Positions 1 to 8,468 of a DNA stretch of 64,000 nt are shown here, piece by piece. The DNA comes from JABWCQ01 sp964587105 (GTDB taxonomy: Bacteria; Electryoneota; RPQS01). The translations under genes and the position numbers were made by a program. Under the pieces are notes generated by a model that saw nothing but the letters and a program-made list of their open reading frames with translations, did no database searches and was not told the DNA's origin. The stretch spans positions 1 through 64,000 of the forward strand of contig CAZPKG010000013.1 of NCBI GenBank assembly GCA_964587105.1, given 5' to 3'. Every line of letters begins with the position of its first letter. Position 1 is the first letter of the stretch.

Positions 1-5
1 ATATT

Positions 6-1829
6 ATGTGTGGAATTATCGGCTACACCGGCTATCGTGAAGTAACTCCGATCCTCATCGGCGCACTTAAGCGAATGGAGTATCGTGGCTATGACTCTGC
101 CGGCGTCGCGGTTCAAAATAGCTCGCTGAAAATCGTCAAGGACGCAGGCAAAGTTTCAAATCTTGAACAGCTTGTGCGCGACTCGGCGCTCACGGGGAAT
201 GCAGGAATTGGGCACACGCGTTGGGCCACGCACGGCGTACCTAATCAGGTGAATGCGCATCCGCATACCGATGAGGCAAAAACGATTGCGCTGGTACATA
301 ACGGCATCATTGAAAATTACAACGCGCTTAGGCACGAATTAGGCAAGTCGGGACACGTTTTTGTGACCGACACCGACACGGAAACAGTGGCGCATTTGAT
401 TGAGCAGTTTTACGATGGTGATTTGCCGAACGCGGTCACCAAAGCACTCCGTCTCGTGAAGGGCACGTACGGATTGGCGATTGTGAGCAAGCACCATCCC
501 GATATGATTATCGCGGCGCGCATGGGTTCGCCGATGGTGATTGGTCATGGCAATCGAGAAAATTTTGTCGCATCGGACCCAGCTGCCTTCCTGCATTTTA
601 CGCGCGACGTCACCTACCTTGAAGACGGTGAAATTGCGGTGATCACAACGGACAAGGTTGAGTATCGCAACTTGGCAGATGAACCAATTGACAAGCATCT
701 CGAACAAATCACATTCGACATCGCGGCGATAGAGAAGGGCGGCTACGCTCATTTCATGTTGAAGGAGATTTGCGAGCAGCCGCAAACCGTGGCCGATTCG
801 ATGCGCGGAAGATTGCTTGTTGACGAAGGCACGGTTAAATTCGGCGGCATGGCCGCAGCGAGTCAGACTCTGCAAAATGCGAAGCGCGTCGTCTTTCTGG
901 GTTGCGGAACGAGTTGGCATGCAGGCTTGGTCGGCGAGTATCTGTTTGAAGAGCTTGCCGGCATTCCTGCTGAAGTAGAATATGCCTCCGAGTTTCGCTA
1001 TCGTTCTCCGATTCTTGAACCCGGCACGGTTTGTTTTGCAATCTCGCAATCCGGCGAAACTGCGGACACGCTCGCGGCGATTCGTGAAGCCAGACGTCAC
1101 GGCACTCCTGTCTTCGGAATCTGTAATGTTGTCGGTTCAACTATTGCACGCGAAACGGACGCTGGTGTGTTCTTGCACGCCGGTCCTGAAATTGGAGTCG
1201 CTTCAACCAAAGCATTCACCTCGCAGATCACTGTCTTGTTTATGCTCGCGTTGCAAATGGGGCGGAGTCGTCGTGTTGGCGCGGGTCGTGGCCGAGAATT
1301 GGTGCAAGAACTGAAAGAGATTCCACAAAAGATTTCGCGCATACTCGCCGCGCAAGAGCGCATCGAGACTATTGCGCATCACTATCGCGACAGCCGCAAT
1401 TTTCTCTATTTAGGTCGTGGACTTAATTTTCCGGTAGCATTGGAAGGCGCGTTGAAGCTGAAGGAGATTTCTTATGTTCATGCCGAAGGATATCCCGCAG
1501 CGGAGATGAAACACGGCCCGATCGCGCTGATTGACAAGAAAATGCCCGTCGTGGTTGTGGCAACGAAAGACGGCACTTATGAAAAAGTCCTCTCTAATAT
1601 TGAGGAAGTGCGCGCGCGCGGCGGGCAAGTCTTGGTGATTGCTACGGAAGGGGATACTGAGGTAGCGAAGCGCGCGACTGAGACGATTTATGTGCCGGAA
1701 ACGGATCCGCTCTTGACTCCATTATTGACAGTGATTCCCTTGCAACTGTTGGCCTACTATATGGCTGTTCATCGCGGCTGTGACGTTGACCAGCCTCGTA
1801 ACTTAGCCAAGAGTGTGACGGTAGAATAA
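6..1829 (+). CDS. glmS: Glutamine--fructose-6-phosphate aminotransferase (isomerizing)
   Basis: Makes glucosamine-6-phosphate from fructose-6-phosphate and glutamine, the first committed step to UDP-GlcNAc for peptidoglycan and lipid A, in the cytoplasm. The 607-residue length is normal for the family. The protein opens with MCGIIGYTG, so Cys2 becomes the N-terminal nucleophile of the class II glutaminase domain (about residues 2-220). Two SIS sugar-isomerase domains follow (about 290-410 and 460-590), with the phosphate-binding SQSGETADT in the first. The C-terminus KSVTVE is the conserved family ending. The next gene starts on the base after the stop codon. Only five bases precede the ATG in this window, so the upstream control region is not visible. 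Confidence 0.98.
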   Translation: MCGIIGYTGYREVTPILIGALKRMEYRGYDSAGVAVQNSSLKIVKDAGKVSNLEQLVRDSALTGNAGIGHTRWATHGVPNQVNAHPHTDEAKTIALVHNGIIENYNALRHELGKSGHVFVTDTDTETVAHLIEQFYDGDLPNAVTKALRLVKGTYGLAIVSKHHPDMIIAARMGSPMVIGHGNRENFVASDPAAFLHFTRDVTYLEDGEIAVITTDKVEYRNLADEPIDKHLEQITFDIAAIEKGGYAHFMLKEICEQPQTVADSMRGRLLVDEGTVKFGGMAAASQTLQNAKRVVFLGCGTSWHAGLVGEYLFEELAGIPAEVEYASEFRYRSPILEPGTVCFAISQSGETADTLAAIREARRHGTPVFGICNVVGSTIARETDAGVFLHAGPEIGVASTKAFTSQITVLFMLALQMGRSRRVGAGRGRELVQELKEIPQKISRILAAQERIETIAHHYRDSRNFLYLGRGLNFPVALEGALKLKEISYVHAEGYPAAEMKHGPIALIDKKMPVVVVATKDGTYEKVLSNIEEVRARGGQVLVIATEGDTEVAKRATETIYVPETDPLLTPLLTVIPLQLLAYYMAVHRGCDVDQPRNLAKSVTVE

Positions 1830-3437
1830 ATGCGCGTTCTGCTTCTGGGATTGATGATCGTGAGCATCGCGTTTGGTGCGGCCTCGAGCGACTTGAAACT
1901 TGCCTTGAGCAGTTACGAGTCGAAAGACTTTGAAGCGGCTCGGCGCTCGGCGGAAAGCATTCTGCTTTCAGGTCGCGGCGAAGAGCTTGAGGCGGCGCTC
2001 TACTTGTTAGTGCGAATCAACCTTGCCACTGGACAAGCCGACCGTGCATTGCGCGGAGCAGAGCGGTTGCTCGATGCCTTCCCAAACGGCGAGTATGTCG
2101 AATACGCCCGTTTCTCGCGCGCCGAAAGTTCATTTTTGCTGGGCGAACTGAACGAGTCCAGGACCGATTTGCAATGGTGTGCGGATAGTTCAAAGGACAG
2201 ACGTTTGGCCGACCGCGCTCGTGCCATTCTTGAAGAGCGCTCTGAATTTGATCCGCAAGAGTATTTAGTACCGCAAAACCGACCTGCGGCAATGCGGGAT
2301 GCTATCGGCTCAGAGCATCGTCCACGTATCGCCCTTCTCCTTGCTTTCCCGGAATTGCATGATCCGGCAGCGGATCAACTCAAACAATCTTTCGTTTTTG
2401 CCGCTGCGCAATTGGACAAATTCGATGTTGAAGTAAGTCGCGTGGGGAGCGCCTTTGCCGCAGTTCAGGAGTTGGACAGAGTGGCAAGAGAGAATTACGA
2501 CTTACTCGTATTTGCCGGAGATGAAGGTGCGGCCACGGCAATAGCCTTGGCGAATGCAGATCATGAGTTTCCGATATTGAAACTCACGAGCACGCCGCGT
2601 TCCCTTGCACATCTCTCTACGGGATTAGTCGAGTTTTTGCCTAGTCAGGAAGCGCAGGCCTTAACTGCCGCGCGCTACGCGGGAATGGAACTTCAGATTC
2701 CACATGGACTCATGTTGACGCCCGAATCTGACGCTGGACAAGCGCAACGTGACGGATTCAAGCGCTGCACGGATTTTAGCCTTGAATTGGATTCAGCAAT
2801 TGAGTATCCGGCGGACGCGAACAATGTGCGGCCTGAATTGTACGACGCCTTGTCCGCACCCAATCGTCTCGCGCGCGGCGGCGAGGTTGTTGAAGCGGTA
2901 TTGTCTCGTGAAGAACGTGAGAAACTGTTTGGCAGCACTGGGAAAGGCGAAACCAGTTTGCCTCCACTCCCGGAAACAAGCGCCGGGAGAGAAGCATTCT
3001 TCTTTGCACTTTCAGGTGACCAGATTATTAATTATTGCACTCAGCTTGGTCGTTTGCCCAAGGACATGACCTTGATTGGAAACAGCTCTTGGTTGGACGA
3101 GCGTTCGCTGCTAAATCAGGTCAACGTCACACGTGACATGTTGATTATTTCTCCGCTGCTTCCGTTTGCCGATCGTCAGACAGAACTTTATGTGGCGCTC
3201 GATGGCGTGGAAGATTTTGATTTGACACCGTGGCAATTGCTCGGACTGGATGCTGCTGACTTTGTTGCGGCCGCGATGTCTGCACAAGTGAATAACGGCG
3301 CGGATTTCGTTGATGCGGCGCGCGACGTCGGCCATTTTTCAGGTTCCGCTGTTGAAGTAGAAATTTCTGCAGCTGGAGAGAATCGACTTGCCCGAATCAT
3401 CCGTTTTGACGGCGAAGAACTGAAAGTAGTAAAATAA
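1830..3437 (+). CDS. Exported TPR plus periplasmic-binding-fold protein, possible PBP activator (LpoA-like)
   Basis: A 535-residue exported protein. Residues 1-20 form a signal peptide (hydrophobic run LLLGLMIVSIAFG). Residues 20-145 look like TPR/Sel-type helical pairs with many Ala and Arg. From about 165 the sequence reads like a type I periplasmic-binding fold (IALLLAFPELHDPAADQLKQ, then LLVFAGDEGAATAIA). This TPR plus ligand-binding architecture is that of LpoA-type activators of penicillin-binding proteins and of branched-chain amino acid receptors. It lies between glmS and uppP with no spacer on either side (TAA-ATG junctions), which favours a cell-wall role. No lipobox is visible, unlike LpoA, so the assignment is by fold and context only. 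Confidence 0.55.
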   Translation: MRVLLLGLMIVSIAFGAASSDLKLALSSYESKDFEAARRSAESILLSGRGEELEAALYLLVRINLATGQADRALRGAERLLDAFPNGEYVEYARFSRAESSFLLGELNESRTDLQWCADSSKDRRLADRARAILEERSEFDPQEYLVPQNRPAAMRDAIGSEHRPRIALLLAFPELHDPAADQLKQSFVFAAAQLDKFDVEVSRVGSAFAAVQELDRVARENYDLLVFAGDEGAATAIALANADHEFPILKLTSTPRSLAHLSTGLVEFLPSQEAQALTAARYAGMELQIPHGLMLTPESDAGQAQRDGFKRCTDFSLELDSAIEYPADANNVRPELYDALSAPNRLARGGEVVEAVLSREEREKLFGSTGKGETSLPPLPETSAGREAFFFALSGDQIINYCTQLGRLPKDMTLIGNSSWLDERSLLNQVNVTRDMLIISPLLPFADRQTELYVALDGVEDFDLTPWQLLGLDAADFVAAAMSAQVNNGADFVDAARDVGHFSGSAVEVEISAAGENRLARIIRFDGEELKVVK

Positions 3438-4235
3438 ATGCAGATTTGGGAAGCGATCCTGTTAGGTATTGTTCAGGGGATTACGGAGTTCTTGCCTATA
3501 TCGAGCGACGGTCATTTGGTGGTGGTTCAGAATCTGCTCGGAATGACTGAGCCGATGTTGACCTTTGACATATTCATTCATTTAGGAACGCTCGCCGCCG
3601 TTTTGATCTATTTTCGCAAACTTCTGTTGCATCATGCGATCGGGGTATTTGACTCGGAACGTCGTTCAGAGTCGGTGCGATTGATCATCATGGTTGTTCT
3701 TGCCACGATTCCGGCGGTGATTGTTGGCCTGCTATTGAAAGACAAGATTGAAGAGACTTTTGGCAGTGCGTGGATTGCCGCCGCCGGATGGTTTGTGATG
3801 GGTTTGCTTCTAATCTGGAGCGCAAGATTCAGCGGGCGGCATGGCAGAATGGAAAAGCTTTCGGCTCTCGATTCGCTCTTGATAGGATCGGCGCAAGTAT
3901 TTGCTCTTCTGCCCGGCGTTTCTCGATCTGGAACAACCATCATTACTGGAATGGCACGCGGTCTTGCGCCCGTCGAGGCGGCGCGCTTTTCGTTTCTGAT
4001 GGCGATTCCTGCCATAGCAGGAGCGGCCGTCTTGCAGTTGAAGGATGTAAATCAAGCTGGATTGTGGACAGATCCGGTGATGTTGTCCGGCGCGGCTTCG
4101 GCGTTTCTGGTCGGTCTTGGTGCGATTGCGTTTCTTTTGAAGCTACTTAACACAGGAAACTTGAAACCGTTCGGGTACTATTGTGTGACAGCGGCTGTGG
4201 TTATCTTTGGTGTGCTAACTTTGAGTGGAAAATAA
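3438..4235 (+). CDS. uppP: Undecaprenyl-diphosphatase (BacA/UppP)
   Basis: Integral inner-membrane phosphatase that recycles undecaprenyl pyrophosphate to the monophosphate carrier for peptidoglycan and O-antigen synthesis; overproduction gives bacitracin resistance in relatives. The 265-residue length is typical. Both active-site signatures are present: QGITEFLPISSDGH at residues 13-26 and PGVSRSGTT near 156. Several hydrophobic segments follow. The ATG lies directly after the TAA of the upstream gene, so the three cell-wall genes glmS, the PBP-activator-like gene and uppP are probably one transcript. The second signature position reads SSDGH where SSTGH or SSSGH is most common. Confidence 0.97.
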   Translation: MQIWEAILLGIVQGITEFLPISSDGHLVVVQNLLGMTEPMLTFDIFIHLGTLAAVLIYFRKLLLHHAIGVFDSERRSESVRLIIMVVLATIPAVIVGLLLKDKIEETFGSAWIAAAGWFVMGLLLIWSARFSGRHGRMEKLSALDSLLIGSAQVFALLPGVSRSGTTIITGMARGLAPVEAARFSFLMAIPAIAGAAVLQLKDVNQAGLWTDPVMLSGAASAFLVGLGAIAFLLKLLNTGNLKPFGYYCVTAAVVIFGVLTLSGK

Positions 4236-4240
4236 TCAGT

Positions 4241-5011
4241 ATGATGATGAACCAACCCGGCAATTCGCGACCGATAATCGGCATTTCGCCGGGCTACGCG
4301 GGGCCCGATCCGACGCGTAATTTTGCACCGGCGGGCCGCATTGTTTTTTGCGATATGAATTATATCGAGTGTACGGAAATTGCCGGAGGATTACCGTTTC
4401 TTGTTACCTTCTCGCAGGACAAAGATCAACTGAACCGGATTGCGGATCATCTTGACGGGTTGATATTGATTGGCGGCGTGGACATTCATGCAAGCCGTTA
4501 CGGTCAGGAAATGCTACCGACGGAACAAGTTCCGATGTTGGAACGCGACGACTTTGAGTTTGCGCTGCTTGAAAGATTTCTTGAGCGCGAAAAGCCGATC
4601 TTCGGAATCTGTCGCGGATATCAGGTATTGAATGTTTTTTTCGGCGGAACTTTGATTCAGGATATCCCGTCCCAACTTGGCCCGGTGCATCATCTGCAAA
4701 CCCCAGGTTCACAGACGATTGCTCATCAGGTCAAACTTGAAGAAAATAGCCTTGCGCAGCGAATCTTCGGATCAACGCTCGTGAACGTCAATAGTTTTCA
4801 TCATCAGGCGGTTGATCAGCTTGGGCGAGACCTGCGAGCGGTGGGATGGTCGGAGGAGGGAATTGTTGAGGTGTTTGAGCATGTTTCGCATCCGTTTTTG
4901 CTGGCCGTGCAATGGCATCCCGAGCGAATGCGGAATTTCCCTGAGCATCAGTTGTTGTTCAACGAATTTGTAAATACTTGCAGCCGTGAGCAGCTTGAAT
5001 TGGTTGGCTGA
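4241..5011 (+). CDS. Class I glutamine amidotransferase-like hydrolase (peptidase C26, gamma-glutamyl-GABA hydrolase family)
   Basis: About 256 residues of the C26 family, which hydrolyses gamma-glutamyl amides in the cytoplasm (PuuD-like). The nucleophile elbow GICRGYQVLN supplies the catalytic Cys, and VQWHPE near the C-terminus supplies the His and Glu of the triad. An open frame extends upstream into uppP, but the run of ATG codons at 4241 just after the uppP stop is the sensible start, giving MMMNQPGNSRPIIGISPGY. The real substrate is unknown. No polyamine genes are adjacent, so a role in putrescine breakdown is not supported by context. The 3' end overlaps holA by 26 bases. Confidence 0.85.
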   Translation: MMMNQPGNSRPIIGISPGYAGPDPTRNFAPAGRIVFCDMNYIECTEIAGGLPFLVTFSQDKDQLNRIADHLDGLILIGGVDIHASRYGQEMLPTEQVPMLERDDFEFALLERFLEREKPIFGICRGYQVLNVFFGGTLIQDIPSQLGPVHHLQTPGSQTIAHQVKLEENSLAQRIFGSTLVNVNSFHHQAVDQLGRDLRAVGWSEEGIVEVFEHVSHPFLLAVQWHPERMRNFPEHQLLFNEFVNTCSREQLELVG

Positions 5012-6071
5012 AGCCATCCCCGCATTTCGCAATCTGACTAAAGCAATTGCGAAGGGCGACGCCTTTCCGGTCGTGATGCTGGGAGGGACGGAAGAGTTTG
5101 CCATCGGTGAGGCTCGCACTGTCTTGCTGGATTACTTGCTCAAGGATGCGTCTGCGGACTTCGACTACTTTGAAGCTGAAGCGACGGCAGTCAGCGCGGG
5201 GGATCTGAATGAACAGCTTGTCGCTCTGCCGATGTTTGGAGCGCGCAGAGTGGTTGTGTTGAACGATCCCGAAGCCGCGCGCAAAGATGAGGCAAAACAA
5301 AACCTATTGAAGCGTTATGTTGATCGGCCTTCGCCGACAACGAGTCTGGTGTTGATTCAACCGCTCGACCGCAAACCCAACAAGTATGAATTGGAGCGCC
5401 TGCAGAATGCTCCGAACAGCTATTGGTTTCTTGAATTGCGCGAAAGTGAGATCGCGAAATTCGTAAAAAGCTTTGTGGCTGATAACAAGAAGACGATCGC
5501 GAGCAACGCGGTGGACTACTTGATCGAAAGCTCGACGTCGCAATTGCGCGATCTTAAAGCGAAGCTTGAACATCTCGTGTTATATACCGGTGACACGCAG
5601 GAGATCACGGCTGAGATGGCCATGCGGGCTACCGGAATTACTGCCGAAGTGGATATGTTCAAGTTCGACGATGCCATTTTAGAGGGGAATGCCTCCCGAG
5701 TCTTGCGGGAAGCTCGTGAGTTAATGGACAAAGGAATGGACGAACTGGCCTTGCTGGGTCGTTTGCGGGGGACGATTTCCAAGGTCTGGATTTGCGGCGG
5801 GCTGGCAGCGAGGAGGGCGGTGGATGGCGACTTTCAGAAAGTTCTCGGTGGGCAAGTCTTTAAGAAAAATGACTTTATTGGTGCTGCTCGACGGATCGGA
5901 GAGCAAAAGTTGCAAGACTCCTTATTGAATTTGCTTCAAATAGAATTGCACGCCAAGTCAAAGGGGTCAGACGTCCGCTCACAGATATACGAGTGGCTGT
6001 GGATGGCTTGTGGTGGAAAAAAATCCGGAACACACGGAACCTTGGTCAGTCAGAAAGAGTATGTCAGGTAG
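4986..6071 (+). CDS. holA: DNA polymerase III subunit delta
   Basis: Clamp-loader subunit that opens the beta sliding clamp during chromosome replication. The 361 residues match the HolA family: an N-terminal AAA+-like domain beginning VVMLGGTEEFAIGEA, a middle segment with VVLNDPEAARKDEAKQN, and the C-terminal collar region with MDELALLGRLRGTISKVW and a helical ending. The proposed start is a GTG at 4986 inside the 3' end of the preceding gene, an overlap of 26 bases that is long for this window. A later start is possible, but no ATG lies between it and the conserved region. Three bases separate its stop from the sigma factor. Confidence 0.9.
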   Translation: MSSLNWLAEAIPAFRNLTKAIAKGDAFPVVMLGGTEEFAIGEARTVLLDYLLKDASADFDYFEAEATAVSAGDLNEQLVALPMFGARRVVVLNDPEAARKDEAKQNLLKRYVDRPSPTTSLVLIQPLDRKPNKYELERLQNAPNSYWFLELRESEIAKFVKSFVADNKKTIASNAVDYLIESSTSQLRDLKAKLEHLVLYTGDTQEITAEMAMRATGITAEVDMFKFDDAILEGNASRVLREARELMDKGMDELALLGRLRGTISKVWICGGLAARRAVDGDFQKVLGGQVFKKNDFIGAARRIGEQKLQDSLLNLLQIELHAKSKGSDVRSQIYEWLWMACGGKKSGTHGTLVSQKEYVR

Positions 6072-6074
6072 GCG

Positions 6075-6674
6075 ATGAACAAGAAGCCAATCGCGTCGCA
6101 GACCGACGAAGAACTTATAGCCGCTTTCCAGCAGGAAGATGCAGCGGCATTTGACGAGATAGTTCGTCGTTATCGTGACCCGCTCTATAATTTTGTGGTC
6201 CGGCTGTTGGGGGATACCCTATTCAGTGAGGACGTGGTTCAGGAAACTTTTGTCAGGGTTTACCGGAACAAGCACCGCTATCATCAGGTAGCCAAATTTT
6301 CGACGTGGATTTACACGATTGCATCGAACTTGGCGAAGACTGAATTGAGACGCCGCAAAGTAAGAAACTTCTTCTCGATATCCTCTAAGGGCAATGAGGA
6401 ACGTGACTACGATATCCAGGATCAGGGCGTGGACGTCGAGAAGGAAGTGGATGGAAAAGTACGAACGGAGTTGATTTTGCGGGAGATTGAAAAGCTTCCG
6501 TTTCATTTCCGCGAAGCCGTTTTGCTCAGAGACGTGCAGGACCTTTCGTACGAAGAAATATCAGAAGTGTTAAAGGTGCCGCTCGGTACCGTAAAATCTC
6601 GGGTGAACAGAGGGAGAACCCGCTTGCAACAAGTATTAAAGTTTTTGGCGAATGAGGAGTCCGATCGTGATTAG
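6075..6674 (+). CDS. RNA polymerase ECF-type sigma factor
   Basis: A 199-residue extracytoplasmic-function sigma factor. Region 2 is clear (DPLYNFVVRLLGDTLFSEDV, then FSTWIYTIASNLAKTELRR, about residues 35-100). Region 4 carries the helix-turn-helix DLSYEEISEVLKVPLGTVKS (about 157-180). Region 3 is absent, as in ECF factors. A charged linker of about 45 residues separates the two regions. The next gene overlaps it and encodes a one-pass membrane protein, the usual arrangement for a sigma/anti-sigma pair, so activity is probably controlled by membrane sequestration. The regulon is unknown and no autoregulated promoter was recognised upstream. Confidence 0.93.
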   Translation: MNKKPIASQTDEELIAAFQQEDAAAFDEIVRRYRDPLYNFVVRLLGDTLFSEDVVQETFVRVYRNKHRYHQVAKFSTWIYTIASNLAKTELRRRKVRNFFSISSKGNEERDYDIQDQGVDVEKEVDGKVRTELILREIEKLPFHFREAVLLRDVQDLSYEEISEVLKVPLGTVKSRVNRGRTRLQQVLKFLANEESDRD

Positions 6675-7164
6675 TCCCGACAACAACGCAGTGAACATGG
6701 AGCCGGATTGTAGTCCGGAACATCAGCGGGTTCGCAAGGCGTTGCAAACTCTACCCAAAGCAAATTGTCCTGTAGGATTTGAATTTAGACTTGAACGCAG
6801 ACTGGCCGGCAAACCGGTTGGTGGGACACGCTCCGGCTGGAGCATTAGTTGGTTAGGCGCGGGCGTTGGATTTGCGACCGCGATGGTGCTCGCACTGTTT
6901 ATTTTTGATTTTGGATCGGCGCCGGGAACGAATCCGGCCAATATTTCGGGAACTCCGACAACGATTAAGACGAGTGGAGTTCAGGTTGAGCAACCTGCTG
7001 ATGTTGCTAAGACCACGATTGAATCGACTGCACCTGTGACGGCGCCGGAAAAGACCGCTGAGCAGTTGGCGGCCTCGCAGGACACGATGAAGGACAAGAC
7101 CAAGCCGGGGACGCTGCCGGAAGGGCAGTATCAAACGGTTGGGGGACAACAGAGTCCGAGATAG
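6667..7164 (+). CDS. Probable membrane-anchored anti-sigma factor
   Basis: A 165-residue single-pass membrane protein placed directly after the ECF sigma gene. The first 55 residues are cytoplasmic, with charged helices (QRVRKALQTLPK, then FEFRLERRLAG). One membrane span follows (GAGVGFATAMVLALFIF), then a low-complexity Thr/Ala/Pro/Gln-rich outer tail. I chose GTG at 6667 because GAGGAG at 6654-6659 sits 7 bases before it; an in-frame ATG at 6652 is the alternative. It overlaps the sigma stop by 8 bases. No zinc-binding HxxxCxxC anti-sigma motif is present, so the call rests on topology and position. The anti-sigma role is inferred. Confidence 0.6.
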   Translation: MISPDNNAVNMEPDCSPEHQRVRKALQTLPKANCPVGFEFRLERRLAGKPVGGTRSGWSISWLGAGVGFATAMVLALFIFDFGSAPGTNPANISGTPTTIKTSGVQVEQPADVAKTTIESTAPVTAPEKTAEQLAASQDTMKDKTKPGTLPEGQYQTVGGQQSPR

Positions 7165-7191
7165 GTTACGAACTGACTTGCTACTTGGGTG

Positions 7192-7225
7192 AACGCGGCG
7201 ATTCGAAAGAGTCGCCGCGTTTGTT
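7192..7225 (+). terminator. Probable terminator of the glmS-to-anti-sigma transcript
   Basis: A perfect 10-base-pair stem (AACGCGGCGA with TCGCCGCGTT, loop 7202-7211) lies 28 bases after the anti-sigma stop. The following TTGTTC is only a short U-tract, so intrinsic termination may be weak. Confidence 0.6.
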
Positions 7226-7540
7226 CAAATTAATCATCGCGTACCCTAACCAACAAGTGGGGCAAACCTGGCTCCGTCTTCGCTGCTGCTGGGGAACAAG
7301 ATTAAGAAGAATGCTACTTTCATAAACGACACCGAGTCTGATATGTGGCCCTGCCAACATTGATGAAGTGTTTCTAAGTGATTTTACGCGCAACAATTCT
7401 CCAAGAAAAGGATTGATCATAACTAAAGATTCAGCAGGGCAAAAAGGCGATCAAAACGTACCTCTGCAGCAGATTGAGTAGAAAAGGAACTAAAACCAAA
7501 GAAAAGTCGTATAGCAAGCGACCGTCAGAAAAAAAGCTGG
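7226..7540. other. Non-coding stretch with no recognised feature
   Basis: Together with its flanks this is the longest gene-free interval in the window (7165-7613). Short open frames cross it on both strands, but none has a ribosome site, family motif or sensible composition. No tRNA cloverleaf or riboswitch core was found. A fragment in the forward frame reads NIDEVFLSDFTRNNSPRKG and could be the remnant of a decayed gene, but this is weak. The 3' end is A-rich and runs into the promoter of the zinc-ribbon gene. Confidence 0.4.
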
Positions 7541-7551
7541 TTGACAACCAG

Positions 7552-7580
7552 TTGACAAGGCAGGGGGAAATGCTTATATT
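7552..7580 (+). promoter_or_regulatory. Sigma-70 promoter for the zinc-ribbon gene and rdgB
   Basis: TTGACA at 7552-7557 and TATATT at 7575-7580 are separated by exactly 17 bases. A second TTGACA at 7541 is a spare -35 box. Transcription should start near 7587, giving a leader of about 27 bases that contains the ribosome site AAGGAAG before the ATG at 7614. Confidence 0.85.
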
Positions 7581-7613
7581 CCCTGTTGTTACTAACCCCA
7601 AAGGAAGCTATAA

Positions 7614-7805
7614 ATGGCAAAGAAACAGACCTTTAGCGACAAATTGTCGAAGGCAAAGTCCTCGGGTGCAAAGCACTGCCCGGTTTGCAACGAGATTCAG
7701 ACCTCGGTTCGCGTGCGCGAGTTCGTGACCGTGGGTGCCCGTCGCAACCAGACTTCGAAGATGGTGAAGGTGTGCAAGTGCAATTCGACCGAGGTGTACG
7801 GTTAA
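7614..7805 (+). CDS. Small zinc-ribbon protein of unknown function
   Basis: A 63-residue basic protein with a four-cysteine knuckle: Cys22-x2-Cys25 (CPVC) and Cys54-x1-Cys56 (CKC), which should bind zinc. The N-terminal 20 residues are Lys/Ser-rich and the middle is Arg/Val-rich, fitting an RNA- or ribosome-binding protein. It does not match ribosomal protein L33, L32 or L36 as I know them. It has the strongest-looking promoter in the window and a good ribosome site (AAGGAAG), so it is probably expressed well. rdgB follows after 4 bases. I do not recognise the family and give no function. Confidence 0.75.
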   Translation: MAKKQTFSDKLSKAKSSGAKHCPVCNEIQTSVRVREFVTVGARRNQTSKMVKVCKCNSTEVYG

Positions 7806-7809
7806 GCCC

Positions 7810-8442
7810 TTGCAGCGCATCGTCATCGCGACGAACAACGCGAACAAGTTCCGCGAGATTCAAGAAAAGTTGGCCGGTTTTCCGGTCGAACTCTTGAGCC
7901 TCGCGGATTTTTCGTTTTTGAAACCGACCATCGAAGATCAGCCGGACTTGCTGGGGAATGCCATCAAGAAGGCCGCAGAAGCCTCCCGTGGGACGGGGCT
8001 TTGGGCGATGGCTGATGACACCGGGCTTGAGGTGGATGCCTTAAGTGGAGCGCCGGGTGTCTATTCGGCGAGGTACGCCGGCGAGGGTGCGACGTATGCA
8101 GACAACTGCGCGAAACTCCTGAAAGAAATGGCCGATGTGCCGGATGACAGAAGAAGGGCAAGGTTCCGAGCAGTGATTGCGTTGGTGACAGAGGATGGGA
8201 CTTATTGCACAGAGGGGAAGCTCGAGGGAAGAATTAATCGTGCGGCTCGCGGAAGTCAGGGGTTTGGTTACGATCCCGTGTTCGAACTGTTGGATGGACG
8301 GACGCTCGCGGAGCTTGACATGAATGAAAAAAACCGCCTGTCGCATCGCGGACTGGCGGTTGAGAAGATGATGAAGCTGATTGGTTTTTTGCTCTCAGAT
8401 TCCGGCGGCGCGGGGACGCACCGCTCGGCGAGCGCAAGATGA
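7810..8442 (+). CDS. rdgB: XTP/dITP diphosphatase (non-canonical purine NTP pyrophosphatase)
   Basis: Hydrolyses dITP, XTP and dXTP to monophosphates, removing mutagenic purines from the nucleotide pool. The 210 residues carry the Ham1/RdgB signatures: IVIATNNANKFREI at the N-terminus, MADDTGLEVDAL around residue 68, GVYSARYAGEGATYADN, and GFGYDPVFEL near 154. The start is a TTG at 7810, because the conserved IVIATNN motif begins three codons later and no ATG is available. It is 4 bases from the zinc-ribbon gene and shares its promoter. Residues after about 195 form a short Gly/Ser/Arg tail beyond the usual family end. A terminator hairpin begins at the stop codon. Confidence 0.95.
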   Translation: MQRIVIATNNANKFREIQEKLAGFPVELLSLADFSFLKPTIEDQPDLLGNAIKKAAEASRGTGLWAMADDTGLEVDALSGAPGVYSARYAGEGATYADNCAKLLKEMADVPDDRRRARFRAVIALVTEDGTYCTEGKLEGRINRAARGSQGFGYDPVFELLDGRTLAELDMNEKNRLSHRGLAVEKMMKLIGFLLSDSGGAGTHRSASAR

Positions 8443-8466
8443 AATCCGGCTGGCGCCGGGTTTTTT
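8443..8466 (+). terminator. Rho-independent terminator of rdgB
   Basis: An 8-base-pair stem (AATCCGGC with GCCGGGTT, one G-U pair, loop TGGC) is followed by a run of T ending at 8466. It sits between two convergent genes and may also slow transcription arriving from the minus-strand gene. Confidence 0.85.
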
Positions 8467-8468
8467 GT

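Noticed and set aside
339..1100. Long minus-strand open frame (253 codons) opposite glmS
   Set aside because: It lies wholly inside glmS, has Arg/His/Cys-rich composition and no motif; a mirror frame of a real gene.
7181..7420. Small minus-strand frame in the longest gene-free interval
   Set aside because: No start signal, no domain, and it overlaps the terminator hairpin of the upstream operon.
7614..7805. Ribosomal protein L33 (rpmG) as the identity of the small zinc-ribbon gene
   Set aside because: The cysteine spacing (C-x2-C-x28-C-x1-C) and the sequence around it do not match L33, and no secE, nusG or tRNA-Trp is adjacent.
8443..8466. Repeat or attachment-site interpretation of the hairpin between convergent genes
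   Set aside because: The stem plus T-run is a standard intrinsic terminator and no direct repeats or integrase are nearby.
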